A stretch of 64,000 bases of DNA from Selaginella tamariscina (GCA_003024785.1 PUQB01000008.1:188868-252867), one strand, 5' to 3'; shown: positions 24,874 through 36,509, numbered from the stretch's first letter. A program made the numbers and translations. Notes: a model not told the origin generated them from the letters alone.

Positions 24874-25438
24874 ATACTTTGACAAGACCTCCTAGGTGTG
24901 AATTTGCCAGCGATATGGATTGAGCAACCTTTAGGGTGTGACATACTCTTGTGCACTAAAGGTGGCATAATATGGGTTGTGCCTTGATGACACAAACTTA
25001 AGCTTACACTGAAAAAAATAAACGGCTCTTTTGAACACCAAGACTCTTGCTACATACACTCTATTTTGTTTTTGTGATGGAGCCCTCCCCTCTTTTCCTA
25101 TTTGTGTGAGTGGGTTGGCATGGAATGTGAGCCTTAATATTAGTGAGTTTAATAGGTTAACTTAATTTAGTGAGTTAGTCGGTGTTCCTAACCATATTTG
25201 ACACACAAAACTCATCTAACACACCCAGAAACCATGATTATAACTGAGAATAATAAAGGAAGGGTTTTTGAATGGTAAGTTTCACCTTCACTTAGTTTTT
25301 GGAATTATTTAGCAACAATCGGCCAAATCACCCTTAAAGACATAAGTTCATCACATCCAAGCCCAACATGAAGTATAATAGGTACCAACAATTAACCTCC
25401 AGAATAAAAAGTAAAGTCGTAGAATAAAAACTATGACA
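24874..25438 (-). repeat. right part of the LTR split by element T
   Basis: Continues the LTR fragment that stops at 15635 (TTTGACAAGACCTCC, GGGTTGTGCCTTGATGACAC) and ends with the family terminus AAAAACTATGACA at 25438. Confidence 0.65.
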
Positions 25439-25956
25439 TAACACAAGAAGATGTTAAAAGAACAAGAGAAGGACTCAGGCCAAGCGAAAAAAGTTTAAGA
25501 ACATATTACCGGTGTAGAAGTGGTGCAATGGGGAAATCACGACACACTTGTTGTTTTATCTAGAAGTCTTATGGTGAAGGTTTTTATCACAATATTTCCA
25601 TTTTGTACATGTGCAATTTCAGAAAACAAAATGCTTTGCACATGTAGTTAGAACCACATGCTTAGGCTAAACCTATACATCACTTATTTTGTGTTGTAAG
25701 TGAAATTAAGGTTTATCACTTATTTGTTGTTAGAGGAATAATGAACCTCCACTTATTAATCCTAAACAAGTTTATAAGTAAATGCTCAATCTTAATAATT
25801 AAATTGCACTGGATACGTGTTCTTGTCATATATAGGCAAATTTTCAGTCTGCTTCAGCAAATATAGTAAATTGAAATTCTTGGTATATGCATGGAATATT
25901 AGAGAATATTCTCTAAGCCCTTTGTTTGCAAAAACGTGATCTTAGGTTTATCTACA
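25439..25956 (+). promoter_or_regulatory. upstream region of the RIBA3-like gene
   Basis: About 0.5 kb of AT-rich DNA between the old LTR fragment and the start codon at 25957. The promoter must lie here or in the LTR. No specific motif can be supported. Confidence 0.35.
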
Positions 25957-27874
25957 ATGGATGCAGTTCTTCCAAGGAGATGGACTGGTGTTGTGACTTC
26001 TCCTCTCGGTGTTCGATCATCAGTCCAGTGTGTAAGATTGAGATCATCTCCATCATTCCAGCGTGCAAGATTGAGATCATCCGAATTCAATGCTTCTTGT
26101 TCTCCCTCGAATAAGAACAGACTAGTAAAATTGAGAGCAGCTCCTGAATCCACAGCTTCTTCTTCAGATGAGTCCGGGTTGGAGACAATCTCCGCGCAGA
26201 TTACCCCAATTATCGATGAATTCTTTGTCACTGATATTCAAGGGGATCCTGACAAGCCAATGCACGGCTTCTCACAAATCTCAGAGGCTATTGAGGCCAT
26301 CAGTGAAGGCAAGGTATGGTTGACAATATATATTGTGTATATACTCTATAAACATACATGTGTATTATAAATAAGTTCTTGTACAGTTTGTGGTGATTGT
26401 GGATGATGCGGACCATGGATTCTTGATCATGGCTGCGTTTTAATAACAAAACAGAGTGCTAAAGAGATTGTTGAACATGGGAGTGGATTGGTATATTGTC
26501 CTATGAGCGGCAGGCAGCTTGACCGCTTGCGGATCCCATTGATGTCCCAACAGCAGGATGATGAAGCTGACGACGGTGGCAACTTAACAGTCTCCGTGGT
26601 ATATATATATATATATATGAATAACTCATGTATACACACGTATGTATGTGTGTGTATGACTGCAGGATGTGAAGCTGGGGACAACTACAGGGGTATCTGC
26701 AGAGGACAGGGCAAACACAGTAAGAGCTCTTGCTTCAGCAGAGTCGAGACCTGATCATTTTCGAAAGCCAGGGCATATATTTCCAGTGAGGTGCCACAAC
26801 AGTGGAGTCTTATACAAGCCTGGATATGCTGAGGCAGCAGTGGACCTCGTGACACTTGCTGGACTTCCAAGTGTTGCAGTCTCGACACATGTTATTGTGA
26901 CTGACGATGAGCAAAGTTTGCAGCTTATGGACTTGCCTCAGCTGGATGACTTGAGGAGGTTTGCGACAAAGTATAACTATCCCATTGTCAAGGTTGCGGA
27001 CTTAGTAAGGTAGTGTGTGTGTTCCTGGGCGTGTGTAAATGTGTCAATCAGTTATACTTGAATACCATATATTACGTATTATCTACATAATATAGTGTTT
27101 AAATACACATTCGTCTACAATGGTCTCTCTAGGTACATGAAAAACGGGAGAAGCTGGTGGAAAGAACAGCAGTTGCTAGGATTCCAACAAAATGGGGAGA
27201 CTTCAACGCATACAGCTACAAATCCAAGCTTAACAGCATCGAACATGTCGCATATGTCAAGGTTTGTATGTGAGAAAGAGGTTGCGTATATTCTCCTCTA
27301 GAAGTATTCTAAACGGTGTTAACATAGTTAACTAATCTTGATACTCAGGGATATTGGGGACGGACAAGACGTGTTAGTGAGGGTCCATTCTGAGTGCCTA
27401 ACAGGTGATATACTGGGATCATTAAGGTGTCCGTGTGGAAACAGCCTCGCATACGCAATGGAGAGGATCGAAAGTGTGGGCAGAGGTGTGCTAGTTTACT
27501 TGAGGGGAAATGAGGGTGCACGTGTCGGCCTTGCAGACAAGCTTGCTACTTACAACTTGTTGGATGAAGGGCAATCTGTTGTTGAACAGAACAAGGTCGA
27601 TTCTCGCGACTATGGCATTGGTGCTCAGGTAAATATAGTAATAGCTAGTTATAATTGGAAAAAACAAACTAGATTGATACTATTGTTAGGACATAATGCA
27701 TTAATCATCTAAAGTAACGTATTATTAATGGCGGTTTTTTCATAACAGATATTGAGGGATATAGGCGTGCGAAAAATGAGATTAATGACTAATAATCCAG
27801 CTAAGTACATAGGATTAAGAGGATACGGTTTAGCTGTGACAAGCAGAATTCCATTTGCAGATTCGCAAACTTAA
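25957..27874 (+). CDS. RIBA3: RIBA3-like protein: dead DHBP synthase plus GTP cyclohydrolase II domain, frame-disrupted
   Basis: Six exons: 25957-26313, 26387-26598, 26666-27009, 27133-27261, 27349-27628, 27749-27874. The N-terminus is Ser/Arg-rich and suits a plastid transit peptide. The DHBPS half keeps [15 protein letters not shown] and KPGHIFPV, but the acidic loop DDEDRENEGD is shortened to DDADHGF and GHTEAS is GYAEAA, so this activity is probably lost, as reported for Arabidopsis RIBA3. The GTP cyclohydrolase II half keeps the zinc ligands ([13 protein letters not shown]), the Tyr of LATYNL and D-S-R-D-Y-G, but EGRGIGL reads EGARVGL. Three frame breaks occur: TTTT at 26438-26441, AAAAA at 27140-27144, and the exon 4/5 junction at 27349. 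Adding one, one and two bases respectively restores the frame. It is either missing bases in the assembly or a recent pseudogene. Confidence 0.75.
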
Positions 27875-27884
27875 CATGTAAAAT

Positions 27885-27960
27885 TAACAAGAATATTCCA
27901 GATTCTTTTTAAAAGGACCAGAATATTCTTAGCTAGGTATATTCCGTGATGTGGTGGATA
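27885..27960 (+). promoter_or_regulatory. heat-shock-element-like cluster upstream of PABP
   Basis: GAATATTCCAGATTC (27891-27905) is close to the nGAAnnTTCnnGAAn heat-shock consensus, followed by a second GAATATTC at 27921-27928 and two ATATTCCG copies (near 27939 and 27958). Seen by eye only. Confidence 0.35.
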
Positions 27961-28195
27961 TTCCGGCGTCTGGGCAGGAAAAGCTAGGGTTTTCTCGCAA
28001 ATGTGCCCTCGGCTGCGTCTTCCTCCGCCGCCATTTCCTTTTTCTTCATCGTCTTGAGCGCGTTCACTTCGGATCTCCTCAAGCCCTTAATCTTTGTTCG
28101 TGCAGGGTTTCTCGAGCTTCGGCGGCGGCGGCGGCGTCTTTTCACAGGGTTCTCTTCAGGCCGATCCGAAGCGCGTCTCAAGCAGAAAATTATCC

Positions 28196-28329
28196 AAAAA
28201 AAAAAGGTATTCTGTAGGCTTTTAATCGATCGGTACACAAAATCGGTTTTTTCCAGTTTTTCGAGGCGGAAAATCTCGAAATTTTAACAATCTTTCTTAT
28301 ATTTATTCCGAAAATCCATAAAAAAAAAA
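28196..28329 (+). promoter_or_regulatory. two A10 tracts in the PABP leader
   Basis: Ten A at 28196-28205, next to a possible 5'UTR intron donor (AAGG/GTATTC context), and ten A at 28320-28329, 35 nt before the start codon. Mammalian PABP represses its own mRNA through a leader A-rich element. A similar role here is inference. Confidence 0.4.
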
Positions 28330-28364
28330 TCGAGAAATCTTGTAAGCGGAATCGCGGAAGAAGA

Positions 28365-30307
28365 ATGGCGCAGCTTGTGCAGCCGGTTGTTACTGGGATT
28401 CCGAATCAGTTCGTGTCGACTTCGCTCTATGTAGGGGATTTAGAGACCAATGTCACCGAGGGCCAGCTCTACGAGCTTTTTAACCAGATAGGGCAAGTTC
28501 TCTCCTTAAGGGTTTGTCGCGATGTCCTGACCAGACGCTCTCTTGGCTATGGTTACGTTAATTACAACAATGTTCAAGACGGTACGTTTTTATTGTTAAC
28601 TCATTGATATAGATTTTTGGACATACTTACATTTTTTGGGTAGCCACTCGAGCATTGGAGCTTCTGAATTTTACCTATGTAAATGGAAAGCCCATTCGTA
28701 TTATGTTCTCTCACCGTGATCCGAGCATTCGCAAGAGTGGTACTGCTAACATCTTCATTAAGGTACTCTTTGGCTCTTGTACGTTAATGTATATATATTA
28801 TTACGTGATTCTACGTATTGGATTGCTTTTGCCGATTTTCTTTGATAGCATGTTCTGTCCTATACACATGACTCTTCATTTGTCTCATGTATACGATATT
28901 GCAGAATCTCGACAGGGCCATTGACAATAAGGCACTTTACGACACGTTCGCCAATTTTGGGAATATCTTATCGTGCAAGGTCGCTACGGACTCGACCGGG
29001 CAATCCAAAGGCTATGGCTTCGTTCAATTCGAACAAGAGGAATCAGCTCAGCTTGCCATCGACAAGGTTAACGGCATGCTGCTTAACGAGAAGCAGGTAC
29101 TTTTTACTTGATACAATAATAGCATTGTAGCTACATTATCGCTACTAATTATATAGATATATATAATATTACCGTATCAGTATCAGTATACTTCTCTACT
29201 GTGTTCAAGATTGTATCTTGATCATTTTGATTATTCATAGTCTTTTAGCTTATACATCGTAGTTAGTTATGTTATCAACCATTCAGTTTATACTTCGAAA
29301 TAAACTGTGAAACTCTCTGTTCCTAACTATCTTGTAAACGCTTCAACTAGGTGTTCGTCGGGCCTTTCGTCAGGCGTCAGGAGCGGGACATGTCAACTGG
29401 CGTAACTAAGTTCAACAATGTGTTTGTTAAGAATTTGTCTGAGACCACCACTGACGACGATCTTAAGAATGTTTTTGGTGCTTATGGAGCAATCACGAGG
29501 TCTTTGTTTTTATGTTATGTACATATATCTTCCACATACACAATAATAATGTGGATGAGTGTAGGTTTTAAACTTGTTATATGGTTTCATTTGCATGTGT
29601 GCATCTTGTGTATCTGAGTATATTTCTCTGCATGATGATTTATATATGTATCTATTTCTTTGATTGTTTTTGCTTAGTGCTGTGGTGATGAGAGACTCGG
29701 AAGGGAAGTCGAAATGCTTTGGTTTCGTGAACTTTGAACAGCCAGAAGATGCTGCGAAGGCTGCGGAAGGCATGTCTTATTTATACACACACACACACAT
29801 ATATAGCGAACAGTACGATAGTTAAACTAGTTTAACAAAACAAGATGTATTTAGTATAATGCAATGATTTCAAGTAAACGTTTAATGTCTGTTTGATGAA
29901 GGTCTGAATGGCAAGAAGTTTGAGGACAAAGAATGGTACGTGGGTAGAGCTCAGAAGAAGTCTGAACGGGAGGCCGAGCTTCGTGCGAAGTTTGAGCAGG
30001 AACGTAAGGAACGTGTCGATAGGTATCAAGGGGCCAATCTCTATCTGAAGAACCTCGACGATGATATTGATGATGAGAAGCTTCGTGAGCTCTTTTCTGA
30101 GTTTGGAACTATAACTTCTTGCAAGGTACCGTATAAATACCAAAAATGAATCTTTATATTGGTGATGTTAATGATGACAACTCTATGATGTACGTTATGT
30201 AGACAAACCATAAGATCAGCTGTTATATATACTATAAGTATTGTTTTCGAATGTATATTCTTATTTATTATTATTATTATTTCTTGTGTAGAATTCATTG
30301 ATTATTC

Positions 30308-30355
<48 letters not shown>

Positions 30356-32790
30356 TACACACACTAAAGTTAACAAGGTTCTTTCAGGTTATGCGCGATA
30401 CTCAAGGTCAAAGCAAAGGCTCCGGATTTGTTGCATTTGTTACCCCTGAAGAAGCTAACCGTGCAGTAAGTTTTGCTTGTACTCTTGCACGCCTGCATGC
30501 AGTGTGTGTAGAGAAAGAGATGCATATATATGTAAAGAGAGAAGTGCATATATCTGTAAAGAGAGAAGATGATATTGATTGTTTTGTTTGTTTGAAGGCA
30601 ATCGAAATGAACGGCAAAATGATTGGTAGCAAGCCAATCTATGTTGCCATGGCTCAGAGAAAGGAGGAAAGAAGATTAAAACTGCAGGTATTTGTTTTAA
30701 TTTATACTTCTTATTTTAGTAGCGTTCAATAAGAACCGTAGTAATAATATAATGCAAATTTAGTAACGGATAACTGTGTGCAATATGCAGGCTCAATTCG
30801 CCCAGTTTAGAGGAGGCCCTGTAGGGCTTGGAACTGGTGTAGCAACAAGCATGCCCATGTATCATCCTGGAGCGCCAGGACTCGGACAGCAGCTCTTTTA
30901 TGGCCAGCCTCCTATAATGCCTCCACAGGTTGGTTATTACATTTGATAATACTGTATACATATGCAATTGTTGCATATGTATACCCTCATGCACAATGCG
31001 CTTCTATGTAATATTGTTGTTATCTTTGTTTCGCAGATTCTTAATAGTATCTTTTGTGTTGTTGGTTATGTCATTAGTAGGTTTAACTATGATAAAAAAG
31101 ATATTTTGTTTGTTACTATATATATATGTGTGTGTGTGTGTCGATCTTAATCGTCATTTCTTATTTATCACTTTATATTGACTCTCTGTTTTTTATTCTT
31201 TTTTATTCTGTGAATGTACAGCCAGCGGGATTCGGGTATCAGCAGCAAATGCTGGGGATGAGGCCAGGTGGCGGTCAACTGCCAAGCTACTTTGTACCAG
31301 TCCTTAGGCAAGGTCCACAGCAGGGCGCACAGCGCGGTAATGCAACTGGTGCAAGGCGCAGTACCAACTCCGGTACACCTGTTCCACAGCAACCCTTGCC
31401 TCCGCAGCAGCAACAACAACAGGTTCGTTTCAATAGTATATATGTTCATGTAGTGATGCATAGTTATACATAGCTGATATATTCATAAGACTAATACATA
31501 CATATTGTATACATATTGATATAAAATAAAAATGTAATGACGCATAGTTATACATAGTTGATATATTCATAAAACTAATACGTACATATTTGTTTACATA
31601 TTGATATAAAAATAAAAATGCTTGCGTTGAAGTCATAGATACGTAGACCCTTGTGTTATATGTCGACATTCACATGTGTGTGTGTCTGTTGCTGTTGTTA
31701 GAAGTACTTGCCAGAAGACGGGCATATCCTTGTTGTATATATTCACGTTAATTTTTTGTAGCTATTTATAAGCTGGTGACTGCTTCTGTAAGCTGTTAGA
31801 ACGTAACATATGTTGAGGATGCTCTGTTTTGTCAGTGTCACAAGCAACTAGCATTCTTATAACCTTTGAATAACATGAGTGCATTTTTGCTGTCTGCAGA
31901 TGATTCGAGGCAACCGTAATTTCCGGTACACACAGACAGCTAGAAACACTTCGGATGTCCAAGCACCTCCTCTCATGAATGTGCTGGCACCTGTTCCACT
32001 CGACATGGCTGGTGTACCCCTCACCCCTGGCACTCCTGGCATTACGATTGGTACACTTTCTTCTCATCTTTCCTCTGCATCTTTGGAACAGCAACGAGTG
32101 GTACGTGTCTACTTCGTGTGTATATATCATATATGTACATGTAAAGACAGTATATTTCTATGTTCACGAAGAGAGACATGCTTATGTTGCTAATACTAGT
32201 TGACCAAACGTTAAAGCTAGATTGTACTTTTAATTCTTTTGTTCGTTTTTATAATGCATTATATTCTTATTTCTTTTACACAGTCTTGGTTGTGTCTTGC
32301 ATTCCGTAGTATATACAAAAGATGATTGTTTACTAGTTCTCATGCCGTTGTTCAATTCATAAAAGACATCTTAACACATACGCACACAGCTTAAGATGTT
32401 ATGTTTTGCTGAAGAGAGTTCGTTGCAGATTCTTGGAGAGCAACTCTATCCACTTGTTGACCAGCTAGAGCACGACCACGCCGGGAAGGTTACTGGTATG
32501 CTACTGGAAATGGACCAGACTGAGATCCTTCACCTCTTAGAGTCCCCTGACGCATTGAAAGCCAAAGTGGCTGAAGCTTTGGAGGTATATATTGTTATAT
32601 ATTAGATACAACACTATTGTATATATGTAATAGTGTGTATACGTACACATGTAAATATATACGCTTATATAGTGTATATGACTTATATTTATATGTTTGT
32701 GATATATAGGTTCTACGAATGGCACAGAGGTCTCCCTCTGCTGACCAGCAGCTGGCTGCACTCTCTTTGAACGAGCCCATTACCTCGTGA
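28365..32790 (+). CDS. PAB: cytoplasmic poly(A)-binding protein
   Basis: Thirteen exons join without a single frame break: 28365-28581, 28644-28762, 28905-29096, 29351-29499, 29678-29769, 29902-30125, 30388-30465, 30598-30687, 30791-30928, 31222-31422, 31900-32100, 32429-32584, 32710-32790 (645 aa, normal for the family). Four RRM domains follow in order: RNP2/RNP1 pairs [53 protein letters not shown] Pro/Gly/Gln-rich linker (exons 9-11) leads to the C-terminal MLLE domain ([20 protein letters not shown]), which binds PAM2 peptides of translation and deadenylation factors. The protein coats poly(A) tails in the cytoplasm and promotes translation. Intron 5 uses a GC donor (AAG/GCATGT at 29770), required by the frame. 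The gene lies under 0.5 kb downstream of the RIBA3-like gene. Confidence 0.96.
30310..30351. repeat. (AT)n microsatellite in PABP intron 6
   Basis: About 20 uninterrupted AT units. Confidence 0.95.
31453..31620. repeat. 84-bp tandem duplication in PABP intron 10
   Basis: GCATAGTTATACATAG recurs at 31458 and 31542 with the following about 70 bp also duplicated (GATATATTCATAA, CATATTGATATAAAA). Confidence 0.85.
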
Positions 32791-33700
32791 GCTATTTTTC
32801 TTCTCGGTGCTTTTTTGACGTGACTTTGGGTTTGTGAGGTTTTTATTTTTTCCATTCTGTTTTCTTATTTAAATTCTATGCTGTTCCCCCTTCTTTTTTC
32901 TTTTTTAGATTTGTTTTTGGGGATTTATAGAGTGGGCTTAGTTTGGTGGGTGGGAGAGTCTTGGTTTTGCTAGTACTCCTCTTTTATCCATCTAATAAAT
33001 AATTTAATTTTAGGAAATACTGTGTCATGTTAATGGCTGTCATTATGTGTACATGCTCATAGTAATACGTGTGTTATTCTTTCTCTCTCACACAGTGTTT
33101 GACTCATCATTCCCTTGTAACTGATCGTTTTAATTATTTATGTTCTTTATATTCATAATATTATTGTTTACGCACATACTACATAGAGTACTCACGCACA
33201 TGTGTGTTCCTGTATTTATCGCTTGAGTTTATTAGGGATTATCTAATATACGAGTCAGGTTTGTATCACGTATGTGTATAAAATGACAAAACTTTACAGT
33301 AACATATACATATATATGCATCTATATATAGTCTACGAATGCATATGTATGTATATATATGTAATACTTGGATATATTAACCTCTGTTATGCAGTCAGTA
33401 GGTGCACGGTACACAGCACATGACGATCAGACAATACAGTGTACCTGTTTTTTTGTAAGCTTCTTTGTTATAACTTCCCAGATACTAATAACTCCTCTGT
33501 GTTGTCTACGTCTCAACAGATTCACACACACACAGAAGTAAATGGATATGCACAAGTTGGTTTATATATATACACAGGTAAAAGGTTGTGCACAAGTTGG
33601 ACGATGAACAATCCATTAAAGTAGGAAGACTTCGTATGTAATACGTACAGCATGGTTTTATTTTTTATTTTTTATTTTTAATTTTTAATTTTTTAATTTT
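32791..33700 (+). other. PABP 3' UTR and downstream flank
   Basis: T-rich sequence typical of a 3' UTR (TTCTTTTTTCTTTTTTAG near 32895) and an ATAAATAATTTAA stretch near 32995 that could hold the poly(A) signal. Further on it is AT-rich with TATATA runs. No gene seen. Confidence 0.5.
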
Positions 33701-33814
33701 TATTTTGATTTGCTGTCTTTTTCTTTGTGTTTGTTCTCTGTATCTGACTCTGATAGATCTCAAGATATGATCCTTAAACCTCACTTCCTATTCGTCAATC
33801 TGGTATATATTTAT

Positions 33815-34558
33815 CTGACAAGCATCAACAAAAGGTACCCTTTTATTAAACTTTTACACTGTTTACTTAAGACACTTGTTAACATATGTTATTCGTCTGT
33901 TAAATACGTGGCTATACTTTTTGTATATGTACATGATGGTATTCATTATGTTTATTGAGTGTATGTGTGTATGTTCATAAGTATAAAGGTATATCTGCTA
34001 GTATCTTATGTAAAATTATGTATCGATCTGTAAGCATTAGATCACCTGACAAGTAGCATCAGTAATAAAAGGTACAGTTTTGAAGTTTTTTTATATGATA
34101 ACTATGCGCTATATGTATAACTTTAGTGTGGGTACGTCTACTATGTATACATTACGATTGTCTGACGATAACATATATTTTTGGGCTATCTATATTTCAT
34201 AATATATATATGCTATTATCTATTGACTTTTGAGTTCTATATACATTAGAGTGTGTATGGGGCTGAAAAGACGTACATACATACATATGACAACGTATAT
34301 ATATATATATATATTTATGTACGGGAATCATGGCCAACTGTCTACATAAGTATATATATACACAAACATTTGACAACAATATATATATATAATATATATA
34401 TTTGTACGGCAATGCAGCTTTTTACTTACATATATATTCATGATGTATCTATATACCCATATGTATATATAATTATAAAATACATTTGTATAAGTATGGT
34501 ATACTTGAGGATGGTGTATATACATAACGACGAGCTGACAAGCATCACAAAAAGGTAC
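33815..34558 (+). repeat. three dispersed copies of a CTGACAAG...AAAAGGTAC motif
   Basis: Copies at 33815-33838, 34046-34075 and 34535-34558, each reading CTGACAAG, then (TAG)CATCA, a short A-rich spacer and AAAGGTAC. The surrounding DNA is not similar. Confidence 0.6.
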
Positions 34559-34789
34559 AAAATATTTCAAGTCTTAATGAATAGTAATGCTCAATATAAT
34601 TTTCTCAGGTGGTATATATGTGGTGAAATATAATTAATATTTAATTACTGCCAGTCAAATATTTGTATTAAAAGTTAGTGAAAGTTACATATATGCGAAA
34701 CCTCAAATTAATATAATGTGAAACCTCTCTATGTAAAATATTTTGCCTTGTTTTCATAATATATGTATTGTTGTGTGTGTAAATATTAC

Positions 34790-35060
34790 CTCCCCCAAGT
34801 GGGTACGGTGGAAACCGTACCATTGGGCCCCACGTACGAAAAGCAATCCTTACCCGCATTAAATTTCCATTCGGAATCTGGAATCTGTGTAGTCGGATGA
34901 CACGTGTGTGTACCTCCTCCGTTCGATATCACCGTTGGGTGCTTGATTTTGACGGTGATGATGCTCCCCAACAGCCCTAGATCCGACGGGTGTAATACGT
35001 CGCTTTCGGAAAATCCCGTTAATAGGCCAAAAAAGGAAAGGGTCGCTGTCATAGCCAGTT
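34790..35060. promoter_or_regulatory. GC-richer island 1.5 kb upstream of the bHLH gene
   Basis: This block is clearly less AT-rich than both flanks. It contains an inverted repeat GTACGGTGGAAACCGTAC (34803-34820) and a palindromic G-box/ABRE core ACACGTGT (34900-34907). An 88-codon minus frame crosses it but matches no family. It could be a distal promoter or a small element remnant. Confidence 0.35.
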
Positions 35061-35336
35061 GACCGATCGATTTACCAGGTCATAATCATTAGCCCAATTT
35101 TATTTAATTTCTTTACTAATTACATAATTAGCACGTTTTCACCGACCAAGATTTACCCGATAAGGAAAAGATTTACGTAACCTCGTTTTGCTAGACATTA
35201 ATTAGCAAATATTTTGTCTGATAATTTTTTATTATTAGCAAAGATTTGCTTTACACTGTCGTCCATGGTTAAGATCGCTAATCATTGACCCCCGATATTA
35301 TTGAATACATACCTGCATTTTAATTGATCATATACG

Positions 35337-35417
35337 TATATAAGTCTATGTACTTAGTATATAGACTTACATACATTAGATATATAAGTCTATGTACTTA
35401 GTATATAGACTTATATA
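35337..35417. repeat. tandem pair of hairpin-forming repeats
   Basis: Two copies, 44 bp apart (35341 and 35385), of TAAGTCTATGTACTTAG followed by TATATAGACTTA. Each copy is itself an inverted repeat (AAGTCTAT...ATAGACTT). Confidence 0.85.
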
Positions 35418-35562
35418 TGTATACTACGTCTGCTCGTTTAGGGTTTTCACAACAATGCTCATACTTATTATTTCTATTATTTGGTAAAATAGAGCTTTCA
35501 TGGATTATGCATGTAATTTTCTTTTATGCTTAGAAACACACATGCACACGTTTGAATTATAG

Positions 35563-35608
35563 ATAAACTGACTTAACGAGTAAATCACCCTAGAGAAAGT
35601 CAGTTTAT
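35563..35608. repeat. 12-bp perfect inverted repeat
   Basis: Arms ATAAACTGACTT (35563-35574) and AAGTCAGTTTAT (35597-35608) with a 22-nt loop. A hairpin could form in the bHLH upstream region. Confidence 0.85.
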
Positions 35609-36509
35609 ACATTGTGTGTGTGTGTGTATACATGTGTGTATGATATATGATCGTCATGATTAAATGATATAACTTAGGTGATATACATTTAAACATGCCT
35701 TTGTAAGCTCTAGCTATTTATCAATTATGTTCCTGCATATGTAGTATAGAGTGCATTATGCTTATAATTCACTAGAAAGAGACTTTGAAAGGATAGTTAT
35801 TTTACTCTAATTATACATGTATATACCTATATAATTCAGTATAATAGACGTATAGTTAGATGATTGATTAGTATATAAGAATTATGTATATACGAAGGGT
35901 TTAGTAAAATTATAAGGGTAAAGGAAATGTTAATGAGGCTATTGAAATGCGGCCTGCAGTAAAGTAGTAGTATAATAAAAAGAGAGAGACAGTTTTACGT
36001 TCACTTTACAAAAATACTGTTTTGTGTGTGTAGTTCAGGTTTCATCTGGGGATGAAAGTCCAAGAACCACCTACATGTCTTCTGTCTGTCTGTCTGTCTG
36101 CCTGTCGCTCCTTTGTATGTGTGATGTATATATGTATATATTTTGTTTACATTCCATTTCGTATAAGAAAAAAAAAAACAAAAAAAATAATCCTTTCTAT
36201 CTATACAACGAAAACATTCAGGATTTCCTCCACTGTCCACTGTGTTTTACACAAGTCCGACTGGGGTAATACGAAGAACACAGAAAAATGTTTTTTCTAT
36301 TTTTTTTCTTTTTAATTCTCTCATAATTTTATTTGCAATTTGCAGCGTTTGACTCAACTTAGATTCATATACACAGCAATCCATACGCTGGTCCATGCAC
36401 TGTGCTGCCACTGTTTTCTTAGTAAAATGTTTTAAAGCTCCTCAGATTGATGATCGCACATGAGGTCCTTGTCTCTTGCTGTCTGAGAGGAAGATATACA
36501 GAACTCTAG

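Noticed and set aside
34786-35052. 88-codon minus-strand ORF in the GC-richer island
   Set aside because: No domain, signal or neighbour supports it. Composition alone explains the open frame.
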